A stretch of 64,000 nt of DNA. Source: Nymphaea colorata. Taxonomy: Eukaryota > Streptophyta > Magnoliopsida > Nymphaeales > Nymphaeaceae. Both the position numbers and the translations under genes were made by a program. Location of the stretch: positions 24,160,412 to 24,224,411 of the forward strand of contig NC_045139.1 in NCBI RefSeq assembly GCF_008831285.2. The letters are read 5' to 3'. This document shows positions 44,192-55,469 of this stretch, one piece after another (the stretch's first letter is position 1; every line of letters starts with the position of its first letter). The notes beneath the pieces are model-generated. The model ran no database searches. It was not told where the DNA came from and saw only the letters and a program-made list of their open reading frames with translations.

Positions 44192-44207
44192 AATTTTGGG
44201 TGTTACA
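42583..44207 (+). mobile_element. Possible truncated gypsy LTR ending at GGGTGTTACA
   Basis: The segment ends GCTAATTTTGGGTGTTACA, a usual 3' terminus of plant gypsy LTRs, and contains a CACCCACCGAGAAC block with a TTTTCAGGTGG motif near 43645-43705, reminiscent of chromovirus LTRs. No TGTAAC start was found, so it is truncated or mis-assigned. No gene. Confidence 0.35.
44064..44190. repeat. Compound (TA)n(GA)n microsatellite, duplicated
   Basis: A TA run, then a GA run, then GCTAATTTTGGGTGTTA occurs twice in succession (to 44120 and to 44207). Confidence 0.92.
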
Positions 44208-47040
44208 ATATCAGACTGGATTTCCCATAGCTAATATATACTCAACTGGATCCTTGAGTCCAATGGCTACAATGTCATCCACACACAATTAGAACGAGGA
44301 CTTTGAAAATAAATTCTTGTTTATGTAGCTAGTTAATTACTAGCTGAGCTCAGTTTGCCATACCTTCAGTCAACTGTTTTATATGTGCAATTCAAATCCA
44401 ATCCAAATCCAATTTTTAGATTCACTTTAGAATTTGAACTGCATTAGGAACTATTAAGAACCAAGTTTCAAAATGTATATATATTACATATATGATATTT
44501 ATTTAAAGCTGAATTTGAATTTGAATCCAAAACTGAATCTGATCAGATATTTATTTAAATTGAATCCAAATCTGATCTGATTTTTTCCAACAGTGAACTT
44601 GTTTTTAGCAGTCAGACATCAAATCCATGCGGTGAAATCCTAGATCCAATAGGTGACACCAAAAAAGGTTGCAAAAACTATCAGATGATTTGAAACAGGT
44701 TCTTGCCTTATAGGGTTGGGACTATTGGTATGATTTCAGTTGTGTTCAATTGCTTATCAACGATGGCAAAGGGAGAGTAAGAATTCTAGCTGCTAGGATC
44801 ACGAACTCATCGTAATGTCAATATTGTGAGAATTATTTCCCCATAATTGGAATTATCATGACGAAAGGGAGTCCTTTTATAGGTAAATTTTTAATTGACC
44901 TATTAAGGTTAATGAATATTGAATACAGTGGGTTTAAGTGCATGAGACGTTTTTAATTGTCCCATGTGATGAAGAAATGTTGTAGGATCTGTCATATTGT
45001 AAAAGTATTTGTGTTTCTAGCAGAAAATAGCGGTTTTTCCCGACGGCTGCTTCCCATTCCATCAAACGAGCGACTAAATTTTCCTGGAGTTAACATCTCA
45101 TTTCATCACACACGATGAAAAAAATGGAATGAGAAGCAAATTTCCCATTCCACCTATTCCTTCCACAATTTCATGATGTCAAACTATAGCTAAAAGGGAA
45201 CTGTATATAAAGACAATAGTTACCATCAAATAAATCTACCTTTCCTGTGTTGTAGAATATCATAGAAACAAACATTTAATTAATATCATGTGGAGAAAGT
45301 TTATCTACCCCTGACAAAATTTTTACATAAGCAATGGATCGAGACGTTCTTCAGTAATCGACATTTTTATCTTTCTGCCCTTCATGATCTCGTTATATAT
45401 TGACTATTGGGTCATGTGTGGGAGGCAATCCATTTATAAGGTAAAAGTATTAATGTCATTGTAATATTGTCGACAAACATGGTGTCCAATTTTTTAGGAT
45501 ATGATCTTAAAAATATATTAAACTAAAATCAAGTGAAAATTGTACTCAAATTCTGGTAAAAACCAATCACCGCAAGTGGGAGGCTAAACTGTATTGCACT
45601 CCTTAATTCTGCTGCTTAAAATAAAAATAAAATGTATGAAAGCTTTTCAAAGGATCTTATGGCAAAAACTCAAGCGGATACATACAACTCCTTAATTCTG
45701 CTGCTTAAACTGGCCCTGTACATTCACTATAAAAATATGTGCCAATTAAGTATCCCAATGCAGGGTCCGAGAGTGTAGCTTATATCAGGATCCTTAGGAG
45801 TGATGATCGGTCCTGCAGTTTTGGCAACGTTAAAATTTCATCAGCAAAAGCCTTTTAACTGTTTGTCATGACCCAAATAATTTGCAATTTTAAAGCTCTT
45901 TGAAGTGTGAAGGAGGAGTATTTCATCCTAGCACCCAAAGAGAGCCGAAGCTCCCACCCAAAACTTCACCCACTTGGAGGATGTACCTGCACGTTACACA
46001 AGTGAAAACAAGCAATTATGATAAATATCCAATTTCAAGTATAAAATGTATATTACAAATGGATGAACCCAAGCCCTAAGGGGCATAATATAGCTGGTCG
46101 GCCTAAATGGCTTACTAACAATGCACCCTCATTTTGATTAATGTGGGTGCTAGCTACTCTTCTCAACAGCAAAAAGTGGCATGCACGACACTAAGTTAAT
46201 GCTATATCATAGAACAACCCAAATCTTAACACCACTTTGGACACTGGCTGCTGGGGGAAGGAGGTGAGGATTCCCTTCCATTCAACTGAAAATGGATGTA
46301 GCTGCACTTTTTCGGACAATTTGTCTTATCACACCCAGTCCCTTCACTTGCTACATTTAACATTTGCATCACTACTTGTCCCCATGTACAGTCTCCTTGC
46401 AATGTTTTGAACCTCTACAGCTGAAACTTGGATCCATATCTGAAAACCTTCATAACATATAATGAATGCCAAGAGAAGTTGCATCATTAATCTTTGGTTG
46501 CAATCTAAGGCGTTCAGTCCGTTTTGGAAAATCTCTTTGGGGAATGGCTATATGTTAGAATTGCCTTAGGAAAAACTGCAGCAGGCTTTTTCTGTTCTGG
46601 CATTCTTTGGTATAAGGACAATCAGGTAACCAATCTTTCATTACCGGACTGCAAAGCTGGGGAGTATACAGAATCGATCATTTGTCAATCTCTTATTCGA
46701 TAGGTCCCAATTGTCATGGCCCACTTGTCATAAGAGCTAACAATTCCAAATGGAAATATTGGCTCCATGGATTCAAAGAGTCCATAGTGTTGAATAACAT
46801 CTAGTTTATGAATAGATTTTACTCCAACATGATGATTCATAATTTTGGTCTTTCAGGTGCTGTAATAACCTAGCTGTCTAAGCAAGGGATGCTATGACAT
46901 GAGGGTCTAGATTTGTCTCGTAACATTCTTCATTCTTTCTCCAATGGAAGGGACCACCACCAACCCACTTTGGTCGGAAATTTGTCGTTGTTCCACAAGC
47001 GTTATTTTGAAAAGCTTTCACAGGACAATAGTATCACTGT
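44208..47040. other. Intergenic, upstream of the glycosyltransferase
   Basis: No gene recognised. Contains TTTGAATCCAAAACTGAATC-type runs (44505-44590) and a dispersed repeat at 46145-46230 shared with 22498-22580. Confidence 0.55.
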
Positions 47041-47116
47041 CTAATTCTGGCACCAGCGAACGTGCCGGCCAACAGGAGCACATCAGCTGAACGGCCTGAC
47101 CTATCCTTCCGTAGCT

Positions 47117-47122
47117 TATAAA
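47117..47122 (+). promoter_or_regulatory. TATA box of the glycosyltransferase gene
   Basis: TATAAA 70 bp upstream of the ATG. The surrounding GCTTATAAACAGGCTGGAGC resembles the corresponding upstream sequence of the pseudogene copy (minus strand, 10450-10470). A start about 30 bp downstream would give a short 5' UTR. Confidence 0.65.
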
Positions 47123-47186
47123 CAGGCTGGAGCTGGAGAGTTTGCCTTAACGCTGCAGCAGCCTTAGTGAGGTTGACTGAGGAAAG

Positions 47187-48629
47187 ATGAAGCAGCAGCA
47201 GCAGCGGACGGTGGTTCTGTATCCCTCCCCAGGCATGGGCCACCTCATCACCATGGTGGAGCTCGGCAAGCTGATTCACCTCCGCCTCCGCCTCCCCGTC
47301 ACCATCCTCATCGCCTCCCCTCCCTTCAACCTCGGCAACCCCACCCCTTACATCAACGCCATCGAGTCCTCCGATCTCGGTATCTCCTTCCACTACCTTC
47401 CCCAGCCGCTCGATTTCTCCCATCAAGATCACAATGCCCAGCACCACGAGCTTCTCGTCTTCAAATTCCTCAACGCCTGCAACCCCCACGTCAAGGATAA
47501 GTTGGAGCTCATCTCCAAGTCCTCTACCATCCTAGCCATTGTCGTCGACTTCTTCTGCGTCGCCTCCATAAGCGTCGCCGCTGCCAACCTGGGCTCACCC
47601 GTGTATGTTTACTTCACTTCCCCTGCTGGAGCACTAGCATCCTGCTTGTACCACAACGAGCTGCATCGCCGGTCAGACGTCAGCTTCCGTCATCTCAATG
47701 TGGATTTGCATATCCCCGGCATCCCCCCGTTGCCATCCCGGGATATGCCTCTTCCCATGCTGGACCGTGAAGACACGTACTTTTGCTTGCTAGAATCCTC
47801 ATCCCAGATGTGCCGAGCTCAAGGGATCATATTGAACACCTTTGACGCGCTGGAGCCGCGGGCGCTCCAAGCAATCTCGGACGGCCTGTGCACGCCGAAT
47901 GGATCCACGCCTCCCCTCCACACAATCGGGCCCGTGATCACGGCCGAGAAGAAGATGGACAGTGATGCCGAGTGCCTCAACTGGCTCGACTCTCAACCGG
48001 ACCGTAGCGTGGTATTCTTGTGCTTTGGCAGCCTAGGCCGTTTCTCTGTGGATCAGCTCGCGGAGATCGCGGATGGGCTGGAGCGCAGTGGTCAAGGGTT
48101 CCTTTGGGTGGTTCGAGGCCCAGCCAGAGGGCCAGGACCGGCTCTCGCGTCAGAAGACCCAGACCTTGAAGCGCTGCTGCCACGAGGGTTCTTGGAGCGG
48201 ACTCACGGCAAGGGGCTGGTGGTCAAGTCGTGGGCGCCGCAGGTGAGGGTGCTGAGCCATGAAGCGGTTGGCGGGTTCGTGACGCACTGTGGGTGGAACT
48301 CGGTGCTGGAGAGCATAATAGCAGGCGTGCCCATGGTGGCGTGGCCGCTATATGCTGAGCAACGCATTAACCGGGTTTTGCTGGTGAAGGAGATGGGTCT
48401 GGCCATTGCCGTTCAAGAAGGCACAGACGGTCTAGTGGGCGCAGCCGAGGTAGAGAGATGTGTCCGACTGCTGCTGGAATCCGAGGAGGGGTCTGCGCTG
48501 AGGGAGCGAGCAGCAGAAGCCAGGGATGCCGGTGCCGCAGTAGTCAGGGAAGGCGGATCCTCGTGGGCTGGCCTGGCAAGGTTGGCCGATGAGTGGGTGG
48601 TGAGGGCTGGCACAACAAAGGGTAGTTAG
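47187..48629 (+). CDS. UDP-glycosyltransferase, UGT88-like (GT family 1)
   Basis: An intact intronless gene of 480 codons, normal length for plant family 1 glycosyltransferases. The enzyme transfers a sugar from a UDP-sugar to a small hydroxylated acceptor such as a phenolic or flavonoid, in the cytosol. Visible: MKQQQQRTVVLYPSPGMGHL with catalytic His19, Asp121 (VVDFFC) completing the His-Asp dyad, linker region near 250, and the PSPG donor box at 349-392 (starts WAPQVRVLSH, includes HCGWNS, ends AEQ). The final Gln of the box is usual for UDP-glucose users. Overall sequence suits the UGT88 group (group E); the acceptor cannot be read from sequence. The start is the first ATG after a TATA-containing leader. 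Its base composition is GC-rich compared with the AT-rich surroundings. A frameshifted paralogue lies 37 kb away on the other strand (8950-10394). Confidence 0.96.
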   Translation: MKQQQQRTVVLYPSPGMGHLITMVELGKLIHLRLRLPVTILIASPPFNLGNPTPYINAIESSDLGISFHYLPQPLDFSHQDHNAQHHELLVFKFLNACNPHVKDKLELISKSSTILAIVVDFFCVASISVAAANLGSPVYVYFTSPAGALASCLYHNELHRRSDVSFRHLNVDLHIPGIPPLPSRDMPLPMLDREDTYFCLLESSSQMCRAQGIILNTFDALEPRALQAISDGLCTPNGSTPPLHTIGPVITAEKKMDSDAECLNWLDSQPDRSVVFLCFGSLGRFSVDQLAEIADGLERSGQGFLWVVRGPARGPGPALASEDPDLEALLPRGFLERTHGKGLVVKSWAPQVRVLSHEAVGGFVTHCGWNSVLESIIAGVPMVAWPLYAEQRINRVLLVKEMGLAIAVQEGTDGLVGAAEVERCVRLLLESEEGSALRERAAEARDAGAAVVREGGSSWAGLARLADEWVVRAGTTKGS

Positions 48630-48689
48630 TGTCGGTAAGCCACGGAATTCAAGGTTCAGAAGAAAAGTAGAAAGGAATGTGATTCACTG

Positions 48690-49765
48690 AACCATAACTA
48701 CGCTGCAACCTGATTGATCAGAACTGAACTTTGTTTGCCTGGAAGAGAGTGGTGTTTTTTTTCGTCATCCAAAGAGATGTGCTTGTTCCCTTCAGATGTC
48801 AATGTGACATCTGAAATTCTGTTATTTTAGATATAAGTTAATATGTTCTTACCTTTATTTGAGTCTGTTTTGCTTACTTTTCTTTTTGCTTATAATGTTT
48901 TTGGTTTATGTTTTTGTTTACTTGTAGCAAAACTACTTCCACCGACTTGAGTGCATATTAGAGATTTTGTCTTTGGGGTGGTCGACAATTAAATCCTTTA
49001 TAAGAGGTCTCGATCATCTGTGACTAAAGTTGAACTTTCTTCTAAACCTCTTTCACTTATTGTGTAATACTAAAGTGTCAGTATATTTTTAAAATTAATT
49101 CTTAGAAAATTTAAGTTTCTAATATTTTTCAATCACATCATATATTTAACACAAAATTCCTTTTTAGAAACAAGCAGCTTCAAATTATTTAGTTAGGCAG
49201 CTTCAGTTATTTAGTTAGGACCATTGTCACAGAAAACATCTTTTATTCAAAAGAAAAAGTGAGAAAAACGTAAAAACGAGTTATCCATTGAAAAAGAAAA
49301 AATCTGTTTGAAAAAAAAACATGTTTTATTTGATTTTTATTTCCATTTTGTGTGTTTTTTTTATGTTTTTATGTTTTTCGCCTTTTTTTCATTTTCTTAT
49401 GTTGTTACAATTTTTAAAAACCAAATTTTTATTTTCACATTTTACATTTAGCTTTTTAAATTTTAAATTTACCGAGATTTTATAAAAAAACAGCTTTGTC
49501 ATGTTATAAAAAAAAAAACTAGTCTTTATACCAAAAAATGATATTTGTGGAATTTGTTCGCCAAATATTGAACATAAGAGATGAAAATATTCTACTACAA
49601 ACCACGACTACGCTGCAGCCTGGTTGATCATAAATGAACTCTATTTGTCTAAAAGTGTGTCGTGTTTTTTCGTCATCCAAAGAGATGTGCTTGTTCCCTT
49701 CATATGTGACATCTGAAACTCTGTTATTTTAGAAATAAGTTAATACATGCTTAAACTTTATTCCA
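48690..49765. repeat. Duplicated 3' flank of the glycosyltransferase
   Basis: About 150 bp after the gene (48690-48850) recurs at 49595-49755. Shared blocks are CGTCATCCAAAGAGATGTGC, TTGTTCCCTTCA and TGTTATTTTAGAWATAAGTT. The second copy lacks any coding sequence before it, so it is a relic of a deleted or never completed tandem copy. The AT-rich sequence between holds nothing else recognised. Confidence 0.88.
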
Positions 49766-50639
49766 TTGCTCTTTCGAGGATATTTCAAAGTCAAAGTGAA
49801 AACCAGCTTTTCTCTTCTTCACAACCAATCAATAAAGTAAAATTCATTATGAATAGGCTAATTCGAGAGAAATGATGCTGGGGGATTGCCCCGTTAATTT
49901 ATTGACAAAAAATGAAAGAGTAAGGACGCCAAATATGGGATCCTAAGCATTTACAAAATATCCTTGTATGACCTCCAGTATAAAGATGGCTGCTGCCATA
50001 CTTTGCAGATAGTGGCTCAGTCCACTAAAAAATGGAACACCTCAGATGCTGGGTCATTTCTAAGAAAAACCAAGTTGTTTTGCAAACTATTTGTGGAGCC
50101 TCCCAAAACCTGAAGAACAATATCTTTTCTCAACCATTTGCAGCAACGGCTGAGAGCTCCCATTGTTACATATCACCTTAAGGACACGAACACACCTTTT
50201 TTGTTTTCTGGACTACTAGTAGGCTGTCCTGTAGTAGCAAGACTTTATCAGCATGCAAGCTATGACAAAAAATGTAACGCTCACTACTCTCCCTAACTAG
50301 AGCTGCCATATCTCTGTTATCCTTGCTAAGGCACACTCTAATGTGAATGTTATAGTAAGTGTCATGATCCCACCTCCAAGAATCCCATGGCAACCCCACC
50401 TCTAACCATGTTTGGGTAGCATGTCTGTTACTCTATTTCCACTCTCTAGAGATAATAAAATCACTGTAGTAACTCCATAGCACCTTATCACTAGAACCTT
50501 GTAGCAAGATTTTTCTCATGCTTAAAGCTGTTGTGCCATTTCTAGATATGCCAAAGGGCTTTGTGTAGAAAGTTCTTCTAGCACTTGAAAAGGATCTTAT
50601 TTTAATTACTTGCAAGAGATCCACCAAACGAAAGCATCC

Positions 50640-53600
50640 TTGAAAGTTGTTGGATGAAAATTGCGCTGTCCAAACTTCTTAATAACTAACTTTCACAGGC
50701 TTCTAGCTTCTTTGCAATGAAGGAAAACATGGTTGATACCTTCTTGAGCCCTATGCAGATATAACATTTGGAAGCAAGATGAAGACCACGTTTTTGGGCT
50801 CTAGTGTCAACTTGGAGACGGCCTTCAGCTGCCAAGAAGGTCATCCATGTAGCAGGGGCTCCAACTTTCCAAATGAAATTCCTCCAATGCTGAATTGGAC
50901 TGCTGGGTTGCAACATGTCCCAGATATGGTTTTGTGGCATCGGGCGAGAGCCACAGTCCACCCATTCAACTATGTCCTGCCTGCTATCATTAAGCATATG
51001 AAGTTGCATTGGACTGCTCATAAAGTCCAGGAAAGTTTGGACATATGTGTCCTCATCGACAAGAAGCTCCTCAAAAGTGCAGTTCATGGTATCCTGAACT
51101 AAGGCCAATAGGTAGGTGAGATCATTCTAGCAATAATGACACCATTTCACCTATCCTACCAAAATTTGACTCTTGACCCATTATTGACTCTTCGATGAAC
51201 TTGAGATTCAATTGACTGCCAAGATTTGATCAACCTCCTCCATGAGACAGGTTTGCTCAAACAAAGTTTATAATGTCATAAGCTCTTTTTGGTCAAATAC
51301 TTGGCCTTGAAAAGATCTGCCCAAAGAGAATCCTGTGTGATAGCTTTAACCCCAAGAAAGCAAAGCTTAAACCAGCTAACATCCACCATGCACCGATGAC
51401 CAACTCCACCCTCCACCTTCGGTTTAAAAAGAGTATACCAACTGATCAGGTGGGACCCTTTTGCCTCCATGTCATCTCTCTAGATGAAGCCCGAACATGG
51501 CTTGTCAATTTGTTGGCAAGTGGACAAAGGAATCCATAATACTATCATTCGATAGCTAAGAATAGCCGCCAAGACATGTCTTACCAAGCAAAGTCTGCCG
51601 TCATAAGAGAGCAACTTATGTTTCCAACTGGCACGCTTTTGATGAATTTTAGTCACTATATGCCTGCATTGGCTCTCTGTGATGGCCTGAACTTCGAGAG
51701 GAAGACCCAAATGTTTAGCAGGTAAATTACCCCTTCTCCAACCTGTGATAGCACATAGCCTGCTGCATTCCAATTTAGAAAAGTTGAAGAAAATAACAAA
51801 GCTCTTGTCAAGATTAACTTTGATGCCTGAACTGGCCTTAAACTCTGAGATGCAATCTCTGAGGCCTAGGAAAAACTTTTTTTTTCCCTTCAATAAAAAA
51901 GAAAACATCATCAACATAAAAGGAAGAATGGTTGGAGCTTAATGAACTAACATTGGGAACATGGATCAGTCCCAACTGCAAATAATCCAGCATGCTTTGG
52001 CTAAGAATTTTCATCGTAATGACAAATAGGTAAGGTGACAGGGGGTCTCCATGCCGCAGCCCCTTTGTGGTGTGAAACCATAAACCTTCCTTGTCATTAA
52101 TGAAAACCACAGAGGACACCATAGACATAAGGAATTTTCCTGATCTAGTTATAGCAAAAGCATAGTAAAGAAAGCCCATTGTCTAGAAACTGCCTATTCA
52201 CTCTATCATAAGCCTTACTAAGATCAATTTTACCGCACATAGCTTTAGACATGCTACGGTCGAGGGAATGAACCACCACCTGACTCAACAGAAAGTTGTC
52301 CTAAATATTAGGACCCATAAAAAAACGCACCTAATTCTCTCAAGAATTTGGCTTAGGATAGGCTTCATGCATAAGACCATTCAAATGAGAAACTTAAGAA
52401 TGCGAATGCATAGAGAGATAGGTTGGAACTTGTCCATGGTACAAACGCCCTCCTCTTGGGGAAAAAGAACAATGTGACTTCTATTGATCCTTTTTACTAT
52501 GCGACCAGACTGGAAAAATTCTTTTATAGTGAGCCTCCCCCCAAAACTCTTTCTCTTCTGCAGACACCATCAGACTTAGACAACATTCGAAGGAAGGAGC
52601 CTAGAGCCCACATTAACAAACAAAATGTCTTTGAAATTCCATTGCAAGTAGCAAAAATTTCATCCAACTCTAAGACAACCTTCTCGCCATCCATGATAGT
52701 CCAGATACAGTTTCTCTTTTGTCTGCCTTTAGCAATAGCGGAAGAATTTAGAATTAGAGTCGCCCTCATTCATCCACCTTATATGAGCTTTTTGTCTAAG
52801 TCGCTCCTCATCCATCTTAATAAGGTTTAGGAGAGTGAGCAGAGCTTCAACTCAAGAGTGCTGGCAGACAGATCACCCCCTTCCGTAAGCTTCTGAGCCT
52901 TTCCCAATTGCATTGTAAGTCTCTCAATAATCCTCACCAATCATTTGGGCCTTGCTTAGACCATTCCCAAAGCTTATCTCTATCTGATTGGAGTTTAGAT
53001 GTGAGTCTAACCATGGGGCAACCAGTAACTTATTGTAACCAGCAATCTACAATTAAGCTTCTACAATGGAGAAATTGTTCCCAATAAGTGAAGTACCAAA
53101 AGACTAATTTGCCACATGTAAAGAAGTGGTTCCTCTCAGCAGCCACAACAATAGGACTATGGTTGGATGAGTTGTGAGGAAGAATACAAAGGCTAAAAAG
53201 CCAATCACTACAATTTCACCAATCATGAGAGACAAAACAGTGGTCAATCAGATTTTGCACATTAGCAGACCCCTTTCTCTTGATAGACCAATAAAACTTA
53301 GTGAGAGGATCATGGATTTCTACAAACTCATTGGCAATAAAAAAAATTATTGAAGAGAATAACATAGCCAAAGAGCGAGGGGTCTTCCTGATTTCTGAAA
53401 CATGTCCCTCACTGAATTGAAGTCACCCAAGCATACATTCGGCTTATAGAGGCCATCATTGAGCTCATTATATTGAAACCTCTGAATTCAGAAATTCGAA
53501 GGAAGGTACACCCATGAAACCTACATAATTCTACCAGAATTGATATCCTTAACCACAATAACCATTGAACTTGCACTTTAGAGGCCAGAACTTGCACCTT

Positions 53601-53799
53601 ATTTGCATCCCACAATAGCCAAATCCTAGCCCACTGGCCATTGAGATGAATGTTGGAAATAGAGTGAAATCTTGGAAACTTCAAACTGAGTTTTTCAAAG
53701 CAGTCCCAATCAAAGAGTTAGCATGCTAAAAAATACATGGACGATTGTGCTGGCCTGAGATCCCAGCGGACCATGAGCGTTCCAAGAAAGGAACCTCAT
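50640..53799 (-). pseudogene. LINE ORF2: endonuclease plus reverse transcriptase (heavily decayed)
   Basis: It begins MRFLSWNAHGPLGS at 53799, the start of the endonuclease domain. Reverse transcriptase motifs are GLRHGDPLSPYLFV (near 52070), SFYVDDVFFF (near 51905, YVDD form), GIKVNLDKS (near 51815) and LPAKHLGLPL (near 51705). The zinc-binding tail region follows (HWRNFIWKVGAPATW and AAEGRLQVDTRAQKRGLHLA, near 50850). Numerous stops and frame changes occur, particularly in 52180-53700. Unlike the LINE at 13428, the GDPLSP block is retained. Confidence 0.87.
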
Positions 53800-54725
53800 T
53801 GCACCTGAACAAGAACGTTGCACTCACTGCTACACCCTAACAGCTCCTCACTTCTAGAGGTGTTATTCTTTTCTTCCATTTGGATTTCCTTCTCTCCTTT
53901 TAGTAGAAGTAACCTCATTTTCTGATTACCCAGATCATCGGCAGCCGAGGAGGCCCTGTCTTCAGCTTCGAAGTTAGAGTGGTCCATGGGCTGAGCAAGT
54001 AGCAGGCCGGCGTGTGAGCATGAGACATATAGATTAGAGAGAAGCTTCTCTGGCTGAGGATGGCTACCGAACCTCTTCTTAAACGAGCTGGTAGTTTTTC
54101 TTTTCAATTGGTGTTTCTTCCATGTTGAGCTTTTTTGGTGAGAGTCCATCACATCAATTAAGTGGCCATGGTACTCATCTATAGCCATAGAGTTGGCATT
54201 CTGGTGCGCTTGAAGGTTTCTTAAGCTAGACACCACCTTAGTTATGATAGGAGCATCGACACTGTTATGGAACCTGTCCTGATCCACCACTTTTGGGCAT
54301 GCCTCCTTAGTCGAGCAGGCAGGAGCAAGTCTCCTTCTCGCGTTCTTAAGGAGGAACTCAGAACCAGTCCCTCCCTCTTCAACAATACCATCCTCCTCCT
54401 TCTCCACTGTCTATCTAGGGCTGAAAATCTGTTCGCCTGATCAGCTGAACTTGCAATTTTGTTCAAGGAAAAGAACCAGCGTTTGGGGCTTTTGACCATC
54501 ATCTACTCCAATAGTCTTTATAGTGGGAGATTGCTACAATTCCTCGTAGGCAAAAGTGAAATGGATATTTGCCCCACATTTAAGGCAATATGGCACCTTT
54601 GGCTCATACTCAACAGTTTGCTCCAGAGTGTCCCCTTCTTCAAACAAGACTCTTCAGAGCATCCCCTTTCCCCTAGAAGGCTTGCCCCGGAACTGAACTG
54701 CATGATCCCAACTCAAGAGTGAAAA
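53796..54725 (-). pseudogene. LINE ORF1, C-terminal part
   Basis: Minus strand. Near 54600 a degenerate zinc knuckle reads PYCLKCGANIHFTF. Two stops follow (near 54535 and 54435). The last part (54407-53796) is open for 203 codons, rich in Ser, Lys and Glu, with no recognised domain. Its TGA overlaps the ATG of ORF2 as ATGA (53799-53796). Confidence 0.72.
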
Positions 54726-55381
54726 ATGTAAAAAAAGGAACCAAGCACGCTACAAGTCGGACTGCACATGATTTTTATTTCATTTTTTTAATGCCACATT
54801 CATAGGGAGATCAACCGCTATGAATTGAATCAGATATAAACTTTCACCATATTCTTCTTTCCATATATTAGGGTTTGAATTCAGGTTTGAATGCCTTGGA
54901 AAAATCTAATACCATATTCAACTCCAAAATTGGAGTTCCTCATCGGAACCCAAGTCAAATTTGGTTTTCAGTTTAACTTCTGAATTTCAATCTGACTTGT
55001 AAACCCAATCCAAATCACCACCACGAATGCACAAAATCATTGCCATGCATGACACAGAGGAAGAATGTTGTTACATTGTCGATGCATGTCAATGCACCAA
55101 ATAAGCATTGATGAAAGGGTGTGTGGGGGTTACAACACCCAACACAATATCAAATGTAGTGATATTCTGCTAGCGATTGTGATGGGGTAGGAACAATGTC
55201 TTCCATGGAAATTAAGAGTTAAGTCAAATCAGAAGGCTGCCCAACATTGTTTGGCAATTTTGCAAACAATCGTATACAACAATTGATTGGGAGGATTTAG
55301 AGAAAGATGCAACGGAGATGTGGATAGGCCATTGCTTGTTTTATATGAAAGAAATCAATAATGAATTGCTAGCGGTACAGC
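54726..55381. other. Non-coding, nothing recognised
   Basis: AT-rich; no gene or repeat boundary seen. Confidence 0.5.
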
Positions 55382-55469
55382 CTACATCTCCACTATCGCC
55401 AATGAGAACTGGCTGGGGTGGAACCCTTCTATACGAATGAAGCGAATTATATACGCCACCACACTCTCA

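Larger units (their letters stand above)
49870..54725 (-). mobile_element. Second L1-type LINE, 5'-truncated
   Basis: From right to left: end of ORF1 with a degenerate zinc knuckle, ORF2 endonuclease, reverse transcriptase, zinc-binding tail, and a 3' UTR of several hundred bases ending near a GGGG-ATTG-CCCC hairpin (49881-49892). It starts inside ORF1, as expected for a 5'-truncated insertion. A target duplication was not identified. It is a different, older-looking copy than the one at 13428: ORF2 has many more breaks. Confidence 0.85.
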
